Source: Deltaproteobacteria bacterium (GTDB lineage: Bacteria > Desulfobacterota > Desulfobacteria > Desulfobacterales > JAUVKB01). From it: DNA of 13,738 nt. Positions 6,033 to 13,656 of the stretch are shown here, one piece after another. The DNA is taken from positions 1 through 13,738 of the forward strand of contig JAUVKB010000036.1 of the NCBI GenBank assembly GCA_030596405.1, read 5' to 3'. The position numbers were made by a program, and so were the translations under genes. The notes under the pieces are model-generated. The model was not told where the DNA came from. It worked only from the letters and a program-made list of their open reading frames with translations, and searched no databases. Position 1 is the first letter of the stretch; each line of letters opens with the position of its first letter.

Positions 6033-7561
6033 ATACTCACCTGTGTCCCGCATATCTGAAAAACAGCTTCCTCCAATATCAGCTTTGGATTCTGCCCGGT
6101 AGTTTTGAGCCGCAAATCAGCCTTGCTCAAGCATTCAAAAACGGAAAAAAGTTCATCTTTTTTAAATCTTTCGGACTTTTTAAACAACTGGTAAACAGGA
6201 TAAGGATTTTTCGCATTTTTAGCAATCAAAAGATCTGTTGCAACCGGTTTTCCTTTTTTCTTTTTCCCCTTCTTTTTATCACCCGGCTTTTTATCCCCTA
6301 ATTTTTTATTCTCCGGTTTTTTTACAATCATATCTTCCTTGTCTTTTAACAATTTCAAAAAAGCGCTGTCATAATTCTGGATGGCGGGCATAACTTTAGC
6401 TGTAAAATCGTTGTACTGCATGCCCGCATGCCAGACATGGCCATTTGTGCTTTCGACAAAACCTTTTATAAGCAAAAGTTTTCTCATTTGATTGACCATT
6501 GCGGCTAAAAGCTGAAGCGGATGACCGATTTCATTGCCTGACAAAAGAGAATCCATGTAAAAAAGCGCTTCTGCAATATTTTTATCCGTTATCGCATTTG
6601 TAAAGTCGTATATCGGGTCTTTTTTCGTCCGCTTTAAAACCGTTTCAACATCATCAACGGTTATCTCATCCCTGTCTCCGACATAATTAATAAGTTTCTT
6701 AAGATTATTGGAAAATGTGCGAAGGTCAAACCCCGTCATTTCATACAGCGCCGGGTATGCCCTTTTAGCTATTGTTTTTTTACTTTGAGCAAGGATTATC
6801 GCCATGGTTTCATTCAGAACGGCCTCCTGGGCTTTTTTGTCCGCCATACGGCTGCCTTGCGGAACCGAACAATCGACAATCATGCCGTGCTTATCAACAG
6901 CTTTAAAAAGAGACCGCCTTTTATCGACCAGATCAGTAGTAATGATCAGGTGGTTCCCCTTTGGGAATCCTTTTTCAATAGCCTCCTGTAAAACCTTTGA
7001 GTTATCCTTTGCGGCTACTGCCCCCAGCCCGTTATCCCTGCAGTAGTCGATAACTTTATCCAGCCATTTAACTTCACCCGCGCTGTCTGAATCAAGTTTT
7101 AATATTCTGTTTTTCTCGGTTTTCCCTGCATCATCGACAGACCCTACATCATCAACAGAAAGATTTAAACGCCCCAAAAGGCTTAATAAATATTTTGAGG
7201 CTTTTTTCAGATCATTGTCATCAAATCCCTGCTTTGCCTTCTCAAGAAGCTTTTTTTCATCCTGTTTTAAATAGAATATCTGTGAATCGCAAATGGCAAC
7301 TACCCTGGCGCCGGGCAATAGAGGATATGTATTTACCAGTTGAACCGCTTCAGGAATTTTTTCATTTTCACCGCCTATCGGCTCGTAATTGAAACTCCTT
7401 GTCGAAACCGGAATCAGGGCGTTTAAAAAATTGTCAAACGCGGTTTTATAAAGCAGTTCCTCTCCATAAATCAGGCAGACAGGAGGAAATTGCTCTTCAC
7501 CCCCGTCCTTTTCAATGCTTTTTAAATATTTTTTCAGTTCCTTATATGAAATTACAGACAT
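6029..7561 (-). CDS. holA: DNA polymerase III delta subunit, enlarged by two insertions
   Basis: The delta subunit opens the sliding clamp within the clamp loader during chromosome replication. The N-terminal region is recognised by CLIYGEELLYKTAF (29-42) and LLPGARVVAI (81-90), the middle by HLIITTDLVDKRRSLFKAV (204-222), and the collar region by GNEIGHPLQLLAAMVNQMRK (342-361). At 510 aa it is much longer than E. coli HolA (343 aa). One insert lies at about 102-195, between the strand ending near 100 and the conserved LIITTD strand. A second, at about 413-440, is very lysine-rich (14 Lys in 414-438) and interrupts the C-terminal domain. ATG 7561 is chosen because GGAG lies 8 nt upstream; GTG 7588 has no such site. 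The frame is intact, so the insertions are real and not frameshift artefacts. Its stop overlaps the argC start. Confidence 0.88.
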   Translation of the reverse strand: MSVISYKELKKYLKSIEKDGGEEQFPPVCLIYGEELLYKTAFDNFLNALIPVSTRSFNYEPIGGENEKIPEAVQLVNTYPLLPGARVVAICDSQIFYLKQDEKKLLEKAKQGFDDNDLKKASKYLLSLLGRLNLSVDDVGSVDDAGKTEKNRILKLDSDSAGEVKWLDKVIDYCRDNGLGAVAAKDNSKVLQEAIEKGFPKGNHLIITTDLVDKRRSLFKAVDKHGMIVDCSVPQGSRMADKKAQEAVLNETMAIILAQSKKTIAKRAYPALYEMTGFDLRTFSNNLKKLINYVGDRDEITVDDVETVLKRTKKDPIYDFTNAITDKNIAEALFYMDSLLSGNEIGHPLQLLAAMVNQMRKLLLIKGFVESTNGHVWHAGMQYNDFTAKVMPAIQNYDSAFLKLLKDKEDMIVKKPENKKLGDKKPGDKKKGKKKKGKPVATDLLIAKNAKNPYPVYQLFKKSERFKKDELFSVFECLSKADLRLKTTGQNPKLILEEAVFQICGTQVSI

Positions 7562-7569
7562 TAAACCTG

Positions 7570-7573
7570 CTCC
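7570..7573 (-). promoter_or_regulatory. Ribosome-binding site fixing the holA start
   Basis: GGAG lies 8 nt before ATG 7561. It decides for this start against the in-frame GTG at 7588, whose upstream sequence is only A and T. Confidence 0.65.
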
Positions 7574-7629
7574 GCCCAGGCAGCTCACATTAAAAAAATT
7601 TATCGGAAATGATGTAATATGCTATATTA

Positions 7630-8394
7630 TCAGGCCCTTGCTCTTCTGTTAATAATTACGATTACAACAAGAGCAGCAATTGCCGTTGTACATCCGATGA
7701 CCTGTGAAAGAGAGAACATTTCACCAAATATATTGCCTCTGAAATCACCTCGGAACGCCTCAATAATCGAACGAAAAATTCCATAAAGAAATATATATAC
7801 CAAAAGCAACTGACCTTCAAATTTCTGATAACGGCGGAAAAGCAATAACATACCAAAAATGATCAGATTGCTTGCAGAAGAGTAAAGCTGGGTAGGGTGA
7901 AGTGGTATGCCGACAGGAGCAAGCGTGGCAGGATTGGTGAACGTAACCGCCCATGGGAGATCACAAGGCTTTCCATAACAGCACCCGGCAAAAAAACAGC
8001 CGATCCTTCCTATGCAGTGGCCAAGAGCAAGGGCAGGCGCCATAATATCTGCGGTTTTCCACAAAGGCATTTTCTGTTTTTTTAAATATACTATCAACGT
8101 AATAAGCGCTGCGATAAAGCCTCCGTAAAAAACAAGCCCCCCGTTCCATATTTTAAAAATTTCCAGTGGATCCGAAAGGAACATGTCCAAATTTATCGCT
8201 ATGTACAATAGACGGGAACCGACAATAGCGGCAAGCAGAATATAAAAGCAAAGATCCATAATCTTTTCATAATCCATACCTTTTCTTTTAGCTTCATGCT
8301 TTGCAAATAGAATGGCTGTGAGAAAACCGAGGGCAACAAAAAAACCATAAGTATGGATGGAAAATTTTCCTATTTTTAAAAGAACGGGATACAT
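7630..8394 (-). CDS. lgt: Prolipoprotein diacylglyceryl transferase
   Basis: Lgt moves a diacylglyceryl group from phosphatidylglycerol to the lipobox cysteine of prolipoproteins, the first step of lipoprotein maturation in the inner membrane. The 254-aa protein has several hydrophobic membrane segments, the WNGGLVFYGGF region (83-93), the family signature GRIGCFFAGCCYGKPCDLPW (129-148) with Arg130, HPTQLYSS (166-173) and a late conserved arginine region (FRSIIEAFRGDFRG). Length is normal. The start ATG 8394 lies 10 nt after the lspA stop; its GGAG sits within the last codons of lspA at a rather long spacing (13 nt), so translation may depend on coupling to lspA. Adjacent lspA encodes the next enzyme of the same pathway, which supports the call. 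Confidence 0.96.
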   Translation of the reverse strand: MYPVLLKIGKFSIHTYGFFVALGFLTAILFAKHEAKRKGMDYEKIMDLCFYILLAAIVGSRLLYIAINLDMFLSDPLEIFKIWNGGLVFYGGFIAALITLIVYLKKQKMPLWKTADIMAPALALGHCIGRIGCFFAGCCYGKPCDLPWAVTFTNPATLAPVGIPLHPTQLYSSASNLIIFGMLLLFRRYQKFEGQLLLVYIFLYGIFRSIIEAFRGDFRGNIFGEMFSLSQVIGCTTAIAALVVIVIINRRARA

Positions 8395-8404
8395 TTAAAT
8401 AAAT

Positions 8405-8899
8405 TTACTCCGGTATATGTTTAAAAAGAATATGATACAGAAAAATGACCATTCCGACCGAAACAGCGCTGTCTGCTATGTTAAATGCGGGCCAGTGGAG
8501 CCGGCCTATGTAAAAATCAAGAAAATCGACTACTTTTCCAAAACGGATTCTATCGATCAGATTGCCTGCGGCGCCTCCTAAAATAAGCGCAAACCCTGCA
8601 GAAAGGATGGGCAGCGTTGCAGGCGTGGTTTTATAAAAATAGAAAAGTAAACATATTGCAAAAAAAGAGAAGCCGATAAAAATTATATGACGTAAAACCG
8701 TACCGCCGTCTGACAGAAATCCAAAGGCTCCGCCCGGATTTTGAATATATGTAATACTGAAAAATCCGGGTATCACAGAAACAGACTCATAAAGTAAGAA
8801 CCTGTTTATGATAACCGCCTTTGTAATTTGATCAATTATCACTATCAGGCCGGCGATACAGACAAGTTTTATATATTTGGCTTTAACTGATGAAACCAT
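8405..8899 (-). CDS. lspA: Lipoprotein signal peptidase (signal peptidase II)
   Basis: LspA is an inner-membrane aspartyl protease that removes the signal peptide of lipid-modified prolipoproteins, directly after Lgt. The protein is 164 aa with four hydrophobic segments. The two catalytic aspartates are in NLIDR (Asp116) and FNIAD (Asp143). The N-terminal DQITK motif (23-27) is also conserved. The common NTGAAFG motif reads NPGGAFG here (54-60), a mild variation. The frame stays open upstream to 9019, but ATG 8899 is chosen: it begins the protein at the normal family position, just before the first membrane helix, and is only 4 nt after the ileS stop. The extra 40 residues of the longer frame are read through ileS and have no family match by eye. 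Confidence 0.95.
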   Translation of the reverse strand: MVSSVKAKYIKLVCIAGLIVIIDQITKAVIINRFLLYESVSVIPGFFSITYIQNPGGAFGFLSDGGTVLRHIIFIGFSFFAICLLFYFYKTTPATLPILSAGFALILGGAAGNLIDRIRFGKVVDFLDFYIGRLHWPAFNIADSAVSVGMVIFLYHILFKHIPE

Positions 8900-8903
8900 T
8901 GGA

Positions 8904-11705
8904 CTATTTAGGTTCCGCCTGAAATTTAAGCGCATCCTTGCAACGATTGCAGATGGTCGGTTGCTCTGAATCTGTTCCGACTGAAACATCATGTATCCAG
9001 CACCGTTCACATTTATCACCTGCCGCCGGTTCGACCATAATCGATAACCCTTCTACATCGTCGCTTGCATATGCGTCTGCAAATTTTTCTTCTTTAACTA
9101 TAGAAGCACCGGAAACAATAAAAACGGACCGCAATTCATCCTCATACGGACAGATCAGATCGTAAAGATCCTTTTTAACGGAAATAGTTACGGCGGCATC
9201 AAGAGAATGCCCGACGAGCTTTTTGTTTCTCGCCACTTCGATCGCCTTTGTTACCTCTCCTCTAACTTCAAGTATACGTTCCCATCTGCCCGCAAGACTT
9301 TCATCTTTCCAGACATCCCTTGCCGTCGGCAGGGATGACAGATGTATGCTCTTTTCTTTTCTTTCAGGCATAAACCGCCGGATCTCTTCGGCGGTAAAGG
9401 AAAGAATCGGCGCCATCAATCGCACTACTGCATCGAGCAGGATATACATTACGGTTTGAGCGCTTCTTCTTGCTTCTGACTTTGCGGGAGAAGTGTAAAG
9501 CCTGTCTTTTAAAATATCCAGATAAAACGCTGAAAGATCGACGGTGCAGTAATTATAAAGCGCATGGTAGATAACATGAAATTCAAAGTCGTTATAGGCT
9601 TTATTCGTCTTTTCTATCAACAATTGAAGTTTGTGCAGGGCAAACCTGTCAATCTCCTGCATGGCTTCATATGGAACGGAATCTTTTAAAGGCTCAAAAT
9701 CATACAGGTTGCCCATTATAAATCTGCATGTATTTCTTATCCTGCGATATGTATCGGTCAACTGCTTTAAAATCTTGTCGGAAATGCGGATGTCATCCCT
9801 GTAATCTGATGCAGCCACCCAAAGACGTAAAATCTCGGCCCCATATCTGTCTATAACTTTCTTTGGGGCGATGATGTTGCCGATAGACTTTGACATCTTT
9901 TTCCCATTAGCATCTACGACAAATCCATGGGTCAATACGGACTTGTATGGAGCGCGGCCCCTTGTGCCGACTGCGGTTAAAAGCGAGCTGTGAAACCATC
10001 CCCTGTGCTGGTCGCTCCCTTCCAGATAAAGATCAGCAGGCCATTTTAAATTTAAGCGCTGCTCAAGTACCGCGGCATGACTAACGCCGGAATCAAACCA
10101 GACATCCAATATGTCGTTTTCCTTTGTAAACGTTTTATTTCCACATTTTTGACATACTGTATTTTCCGGAAGAAGATCTTTCACTTCTCTTTCAAACCAG
10201 ATGTCCGCGCCGTGCTTTTCGAAAAGAGAATAAACATGATCTATTATTTCCTGGTTAATATGGACGGCCCCGCATTTTTCACAATAAAAGACCGTTATCG
10301 GGACACCCCAGGCGCGTTGTCTGGAAACGCACCAGTCCGGGCGGTTTTCGATCATAGTGTAAATCCGGTCTCTACCCCATTTTGGTATCCACTCCACCCT
10401 GTTGATTTCATCCAGCGATTTTTTTCTAAGACCTGTTTTGTCCATTGAAATAAACCACTGAGGCGTTGCCCGGAAAATAACCGGTTTTTTGCATCGCCAG
10501 CAATGAGGATAAGAATGTTTTATTTTTTCTTCATAAACAAGAGCGCCGGTATCTTTTAATTTTGCGACAATATCCTTGTCGGCGTCAAAAACAAACTTGC
10601 CCTCAAAAAAATCGACATCGCCGGTAAAACAACCCGTGTCATTTACAGGCGAATAAGTATCCAGGCCATACAAAAGCCCGACTTCATAATCTTCCGCCCC
10701 GTGGCCCGGAGCTGTATGAACACAACCCGTGCCCGCCTCCAGGGTAACATGACCGCCCAGAATAATAAGAGATTTTCGATCGTAAAGAGGATGCATGCAT
10801 TGTTTGCGTTCAAGATCTTGTGCCTTTATATCCGCAAGTATGGTAAAATTAGGATGATCAAAAGTCTTCATGCATGTTTCAACAAGATCTTTTGCCAGAA
10901 TAAACACTTCTCCATTGCCCGTATCAACGGCAGCATATTTAAAATCAGGATGAAGGCATACCGCAAGATTTGCAGGGATAGTCCACGGCGTTGTCGTCCA
11001 GATGACAACAGAAACTTTCTTGCCTGAAAGAACCGGAATTTTTTTACTAAGATCATCTTCTAAAGGAAATTTAACATAAACCGACGGCGATGACTCATCA
11101 CCATATTCTATCTCCGCTTCAGCAAGGGCGGTTTTGCACCTGCAACACCAGTATATAGGTTTTTTGCTCCTGAAAAGGCTCCCTTCCAACGCAAATTTAC
11201 CGCATTCTTTAGCAATGGTTGCTTCATATTTATAATTCATCGTTAAATAAGGATTTTCCCACTCGCCCATAACGCCGAGTCTTTTGAACTCCTCACGTTG
11301 AATGTCGATAAACTTTTCAGCATATGACCGGCACAACCTGCGTATTTCGGCCTGGGAAATATCCTTTTTCCTGGCCCCCAGTTCTTTGTCGACATTATGC
11401 TCGATCGGAAGACCGTGACAATCCCAGCCCGGCACATATACGGCATTTAAACCGGACATCTGCCGTGACCGGATAATAATGTCCTTTAAAATCTTGTTTA
11501 AAGCCGTGCCGATATGGATATGACCGTTTGCATATGGAGGGCCGTCGTGCAGAATAAAAAGTTCCCGGTCTTTTGAAGCTTCCCTGATATTATCGTATAA
11601 ACGGCTCTCCTCCCATTCCTTTAACTGTTCGGGCTCACGTTTGGACAGATTTGCTTTCATGGGAAATTTGGTAGATGGAAGGTTAAGCGTCTTTTTGTAG
11701 TCCAT
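8904..11705 (-). CDS. ileS: Isoleucyl-tRNA synthetase
   Basis: A class I synthetase that charges tRNA-Ile in the cytoplasm and edits valine. At 933 aa it matches the E. coli enzyme (938 aa). The first signature reads HIHIGT (62-67), so the last His of HIGH is Thr. GWDCHGLPIE (93-102) is intact. The CP1 editing domain shows WTTTPWTIPAN (236-246) and GTGCVHTAPGHGAEDYEVG (325-343). KMSKS is at 603-607. The C-terminal zinc finger is complete, with cysteines 899, 902, 919 and 922, which places it with the usual bacterial type rather than the eukaryote-like mupirocin-resistant type. Start ATG 11705 has AGAGG 5 nt upstream. It is followed by lspA after 4 nt; ileS-lspA adjacency is widespread in proteobacteria and supports both calls. 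Confidence 0.98.
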   Translation of the reverse strand: MDYKKTLNLPSTKFPMKANLSKREPEQLKEWEESRLYDNIREASKDRELFILHDGPPYANGHIHIGTALNKILKDIIIRSRQMSGLNAVYVPGWDCHGLPIEHNVDKELGARKKDISQAEIRRLCRSYAEKFIDIQREEFKRLGVMGEWENPYLTMNYKYEATIAKECGKFALEGSLFRSKKPIYWCCRCKTALAEAEIEYGDESSPSVYVKFPLEDDLSKKIPVLSGKKVSVVIWTTTPWTIPANLAVCLHPDFKYAAVDTGNGEVFILAKDLVETCMKTFDHPNFTILADIKAQDLERKQCMHPLYDRKSLIILGGHVTLEAGTGCVHTAPGHGAEDYEVGLLYGLDTYSPVNDTGCFTGDVDFFEGKFVFDADKDIVAKLKDTGALVYEEKIKHSYPHCWRCKKPVIFRATPQWFISMDKTGLRKKSLDEINRVEWIPKWGRDRIYTMIENRPDWCVSRQRAWGVPITVFYCEKCGAVHINQEIIDHVYSLFEKHGADIWFEREVKDLLPENTVCQKCGNKTFTKENDILDVWFDSGVSHAAVLEQRLNLKWPADLYLEGSDQHRGWFHSSLLTAVGTRGRAPYKSVLTHGFVVDANGKKMSKSIGNIIAPKKVIDRYGAEILRLWVAASDYRDDIRISDKILKQLTDTYRRIRNTCRFIMGNLYDFEPLKDSVPYEAMQEIDRFALHKLQLLIEKTNKAYNDFEFHVIYHALYNYCTVDLSAFYLDILKDRLYTSPAKSEARRSAQTVMYILLDAVVRLMAPILSFTAEEIRRFMPERKEKSIHLSSLPTARDVWKDESLAGRWERILEVRGEVTKAIEVARNKKLVGHSLDAAVTISVKKDLYDLICPYEDELRSVFIVSGASIVKEEKFADAYASDDVEGLSIMVEPAAGDKCERCWIHDVSVGTDSEQPTICNRCKDALKFQAEPK

Positions 11706-11828
11706 TAAAACCTCTGTTTTTTTGATTGATTATTTTTTGTGAAAATAAATTTTCTATTTTTTATCCAAAACTTTTTTATGTCAAGAAAATATACACGTTT
11801 TTGCATTAAGCCCCAAAAGTATCACGGA
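11706..11828 (-). promoter_or_regulatory. 123-nt gap with a candidate ileS promoter
   Basis: On the minus strand a perfect TTGACA (11779-11784) is followed 17 nt later by AAAAAT (11756-11761), a four-of-six -10; TAAAAA at 15-nt spacing is an alternative. The region is very AT-rich and lies 50-80 nt upstream of the ileS ATG. I see no T-box, no attenuator and no clear terminator for the preceding crotonase gene. Confidence 0.45.
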
Positions 11829-12572
11829 TCAGCCCTTCTTTTTTGCCAATATGAGCATAATCTGATTGCGATCTTCCATTTGCAGGCAGGCTTCCAGGCC
11901 TCCGGCATCAATATTTATATTAATAGCCTCTTTGGTCATCCGCAACCCCAGCGGATTTTTTTCAACCATAGTCTCGGCAATTTCCCTTGCGGTTTCGAGC
12001 AGCCGGTCTTTTGACACCAGACGGCTTGCAAACCCCAGGTTCATTGCCTGGTCCGCATCCATCCAGTTTCCCGTAAGCAAAAATTCATTGGCCCGCCCGG
12101 AACCGATAAGCCTCGGCAAAAAATAACTGGAGGCCATATCAGCCCCGCCTACTCCGATATTGATATATGCCGCGCTAAAACGGGCATCTTCAGCTAAAAT
12201 GCGAACGTCGGAAGCCATAGCCAAAGAAAAACCGATCCCGGCTGCGGCGCCGTTGACACAACAAATTATCGGCTGCGGCGCCCGGCGCATATCCAGCATC
12301 ACCCGGGACATTTTTACCTGTGCGTTGTAAGCATCCACAGCATCCATATTAAAAATCTCCGGGCCAAAGGTCTTCATGTCCAGCCCCGCACAAAACCCCT
12401 TTGCCTTTCCCCCGTCAAGCACGATAACGCTCACACTATCATCGTACCGGCGCTCCCGCCAGAACTCGGATAATTCGATCACCATCTGTTCATCGACAGC
12501 GTTGTATTTATCCGGCCGGTTAAGTGTAAGATATCCGATCCGTTTTTCCGTCCTGTAAATTATCCGTTCCAC
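11829..12572 (-). CDS. Enoyl-CoA hydratase/isomerase (crotonase) family protein lacking the hydratase glutamates
   Basis: Crotonase fold: the oxyanion-hole segments KGFCAGLD (residues 63-70 counted from ATG 12587) and VNGAAAGIGFSLAMASD (111-127) are clear, as is the C-terminal helical region. The two catalytic glutamates of classical enoyl-CoA hydratase are not present: by alignment with rat mitochondrial hydratase, Glu144 falls on Ser121 and Glu164 on Tyr141. Instead there is GADMASSYFLPRLIG (148-162) with Asp150, a pattern I associate with a subgroup near the dienoyl-CoA isomerases. Hydration is therefore unlikely; an isomerase or other acyl-CoA reaction is more plausible, substrate unknown. 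I prefer the GTG at 12572 as start, since GGAGGG lies 7 nt before it, over ATG 12587, which has no site; the protein is then 247 aa. It follows yicC by 28 nt and is probably co-transcribed. Confidence 0.85.
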   Translation of the reverse strand: MERIIYRTEKRIGYLTLNRPDKYNAVDEQMVIELSEFWRERRYDDSVSVIVLDGGKAKGFCAGLDMKTFGPEIFNMDAVDAYNAQVKMSRVMLDMRRAPQPIICCVNGAAAGIGFSLAMASDVRILAEDARFSAAYINIGVGGADMASSYFLPRLIGSGRANEFLLTGNWMDADQAMNLGFASRLVSKDRLLETAREIAETMVEKNPLGLRMTKEAININIDAGGLEACLQMEDRNQIMLILAKKKG

Positions 12573-12579
12573 TGTTTTT

Positions 12580-12585
12580 CCCTCC
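12580..12585 (-). promoter_or_regulatory. Ribosome-binding site suggesting a GTG start for the crotonase gene
   Basis: GGAGGG overlaps the first codons of the ATG-initiated frame and is spaced 7 nt from an in-frame GTG (12570-12572). The upstream ATG 12587 has no comparable site, so the GTG is the more likely initiator. Confidence 0.6.
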
Positions 12586-12600
12586 ATCTGCTATAATTAT

Positions 12601-13482
12601 TTATTCCACATTCTGAACCTGTTCTCTTATTTTTTCAAGCTCGGATTTAACATCAACTACCATATGGGATACGCCTGCGTTACCCGCCTTGGAACCGATG
12701 GTGTTAAATTCCCTGTTAAGCTCCTGCAACAAAAAATTAAGTTTCCGCCCTGCGGGTTCCGCTGAATACATAATAGAACGAAACTGTTTAATGTGGCTTC
12801 CGACCCTGACAATCTCTTCTGATATATCACTCTTGTCTGCTAAAAAAGCCGCTTCCTGCGCAATACGTCCGGGGTCTATCTCCAATACGTTTTTGGTTAA
12901 AGCAGATATACGATTCTTTAAGCGCTCCTGATAATAAAATATAAGATTTCCTGACTCCTCTTTTATTTGATCAACGGATTTTTCAATAAAATCAAGCCGC
13001 AGTTCAAAATCGTGAGCGATATTATCTCCTTCTGTTTTCCGCATGGCATCAAGACCATCTATGGCCTGGCTCAGGCACTCTTTTATGATCGGCCAGCAGT
13101 CTTCCATGTCAAGATCGGTCTCGCAAGGTTTTATAATATTACCAGCCCCGACAAGAAGATCTGTTGATATTTCGGTGCGAATACCGAACATATCCTTTAA
13201 CAGGACAAGGGCGTCATGGTAAGACCTTGCTTTTGCCGTATCGACCTCAAATGCGCTCGTTTCATCGGAACCGTTTTTCAACTGCACCGCAATCTCGACA
13301 CGACCCCGCAAAATCCTTTTGGACACGAGGGCTTTTATCTTGTCTTCCACGGGACGCAGCCCATGCGAGATGCGCAAGGCAATATCAAGGTATTTGCTGT
13401 TGTACGAACGGATTTCTATTGAAATTTCAACTTTTTCTTTTCTCTTTTCCACTGCTGCAAATGCGGTCATGCTCTTTATCAT
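12601..13482 (-). CDS. yicC: YicC/YloC family endoribonuclease
   Basis: The protein is 293 aa, the normal family length. The N-terminal signature MIKSMTAF (usually MIKSMTGF) starts an N-terminal YicC domain, with EIRSYNSKYLDI (23-34) also typical. The C-terminal DUF1732 part is strongly conserved: AGRKLNFLLQELNREFNTIG (244-263), then SHMVVDVKSELEKIREQVQN (272-291). Members in E. coli and Bacillus are reported as endoribonucleases involved in RNA turnover. In many bacteria yicC is followed by gmk and rpoZ, but here a crotonase gene and ileS follow. Start ATG 13482 has AGGA 9 nt upstream. It is the first gene of the visible series, and the AT-rich leader upstream carries a candidate promoter. 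Confidence 0.96.
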   Translation of the reverse strand: MIKSMTAFAAVEKRKEKVEISIEIRSYNSKYLDIALRISHGLRPVEDKIKALVSKRILRGRVEIAVQLKNGSDETSAFEVDTAKARSYHDALVLLKDMFGIRTEISTDLLVGAGNIIKPCETDLDMEDCWPIIKECLSQAIDGLDAMRKTEGDNIAHDFELRLDFIEKSVDQIKEESGNLIFYYQERLKNRISALTKNVLEIDPGRIAQEAAFLADKSDISEEIVRVGSHIKQFRSIMYSAEPAGRKLNFLLQELNREFNTIGSKAGNAGVSHMVVDVKSELEKIREQVQNVE

Positions 13483-13511
13483 TTTTTCTCATCCTTATTG
13501 TACAATATGGT

Positions 13512-13541
13512 ATGATATGGTCTCTTAATAAAAATCTTCAA
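13512..13541 (-). promoter_or_regulatory. Candidate promoter for yicC
   Basis: TTGAAG (13536-13541) and TATCAT (13512-13517) are separated by 18 nt on the minus strand, four-of-six and five-of-six matches to sigma-70 boxes. The -10 box is about 30 nt before the yicC ATG, leaving a short leader. In such AT-rich DNA chance matches are common. Confidence 0.4.
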
Positions 13542-13548
13542 TAAATTT

Positions 13549-13573
13549 TATAAATGTAGTATTTACATTTATA
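13549..13573. promoter_or_regulatory. Perfect 10-bp palindrome, possible operator
   Basis: TATAAATGTA and TACATTTATA are exact inverted copies around a 5-nt centre. The site lies immediately upstream of the candidate yicC -35 box (8 nt away), a position suited to a dimeric regulator. It could also be a hairpin at the end of an unseen transcript, but it is almost all A-T and would be a weak terminator stem. Confidence 0.45.
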
Positions 13574-13620
13574 TAAAATATGTGATATTTTCCATTATAT
13601 TTTTTATTGTGCATCATAAT

Positions 13621-13656
13621 CTTAAACCATTATTATATCTTAAACCACTATTATGG
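13621..13656. repeat. 18-bp imperfect tandem repeat
   Basis: CTTAAACCATTATTATAT (13621-13638) is followed directly by CTTAAACCACTATTATGG (13639-13656), 15 of 18 bases identical. A third partial copy (GAAACCATT) begins at 13657. It lies in the non-coding AT-rich leader before yicC. Confidence 0.6.

Noticed and set aside
6033..6053. ATG 6053 as argC start
   Set aside because: The downstream ATG 6032 has AGGTGAG and the ATGA overlap, and gives the usual N-terminus directly before the Rossmann motif.
6240..6320. Lysine-rich tract of HolA as a possible frameshift scar
   Set aside because: The frame continues without interruption into a recognisable C-terminal domain that ends at the argC overlap.
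7562..7588. GTG start for holA nine codons upstream
   Set aside because: No ribosome-binding site; ATG 7561 has GGAG at 8-nt spacing.
8900..9019. Upstream extension of lspA by 40 codons
   Set aside because: It reads through the end of ileS, lacks family similarity by eye, and ATG 8899 sits at the normal family start.
10077..10448. Plus-strand 123-codon ORF
   Set aside because: Antisense shadow of ileS; no ribosome-binding site or domain.
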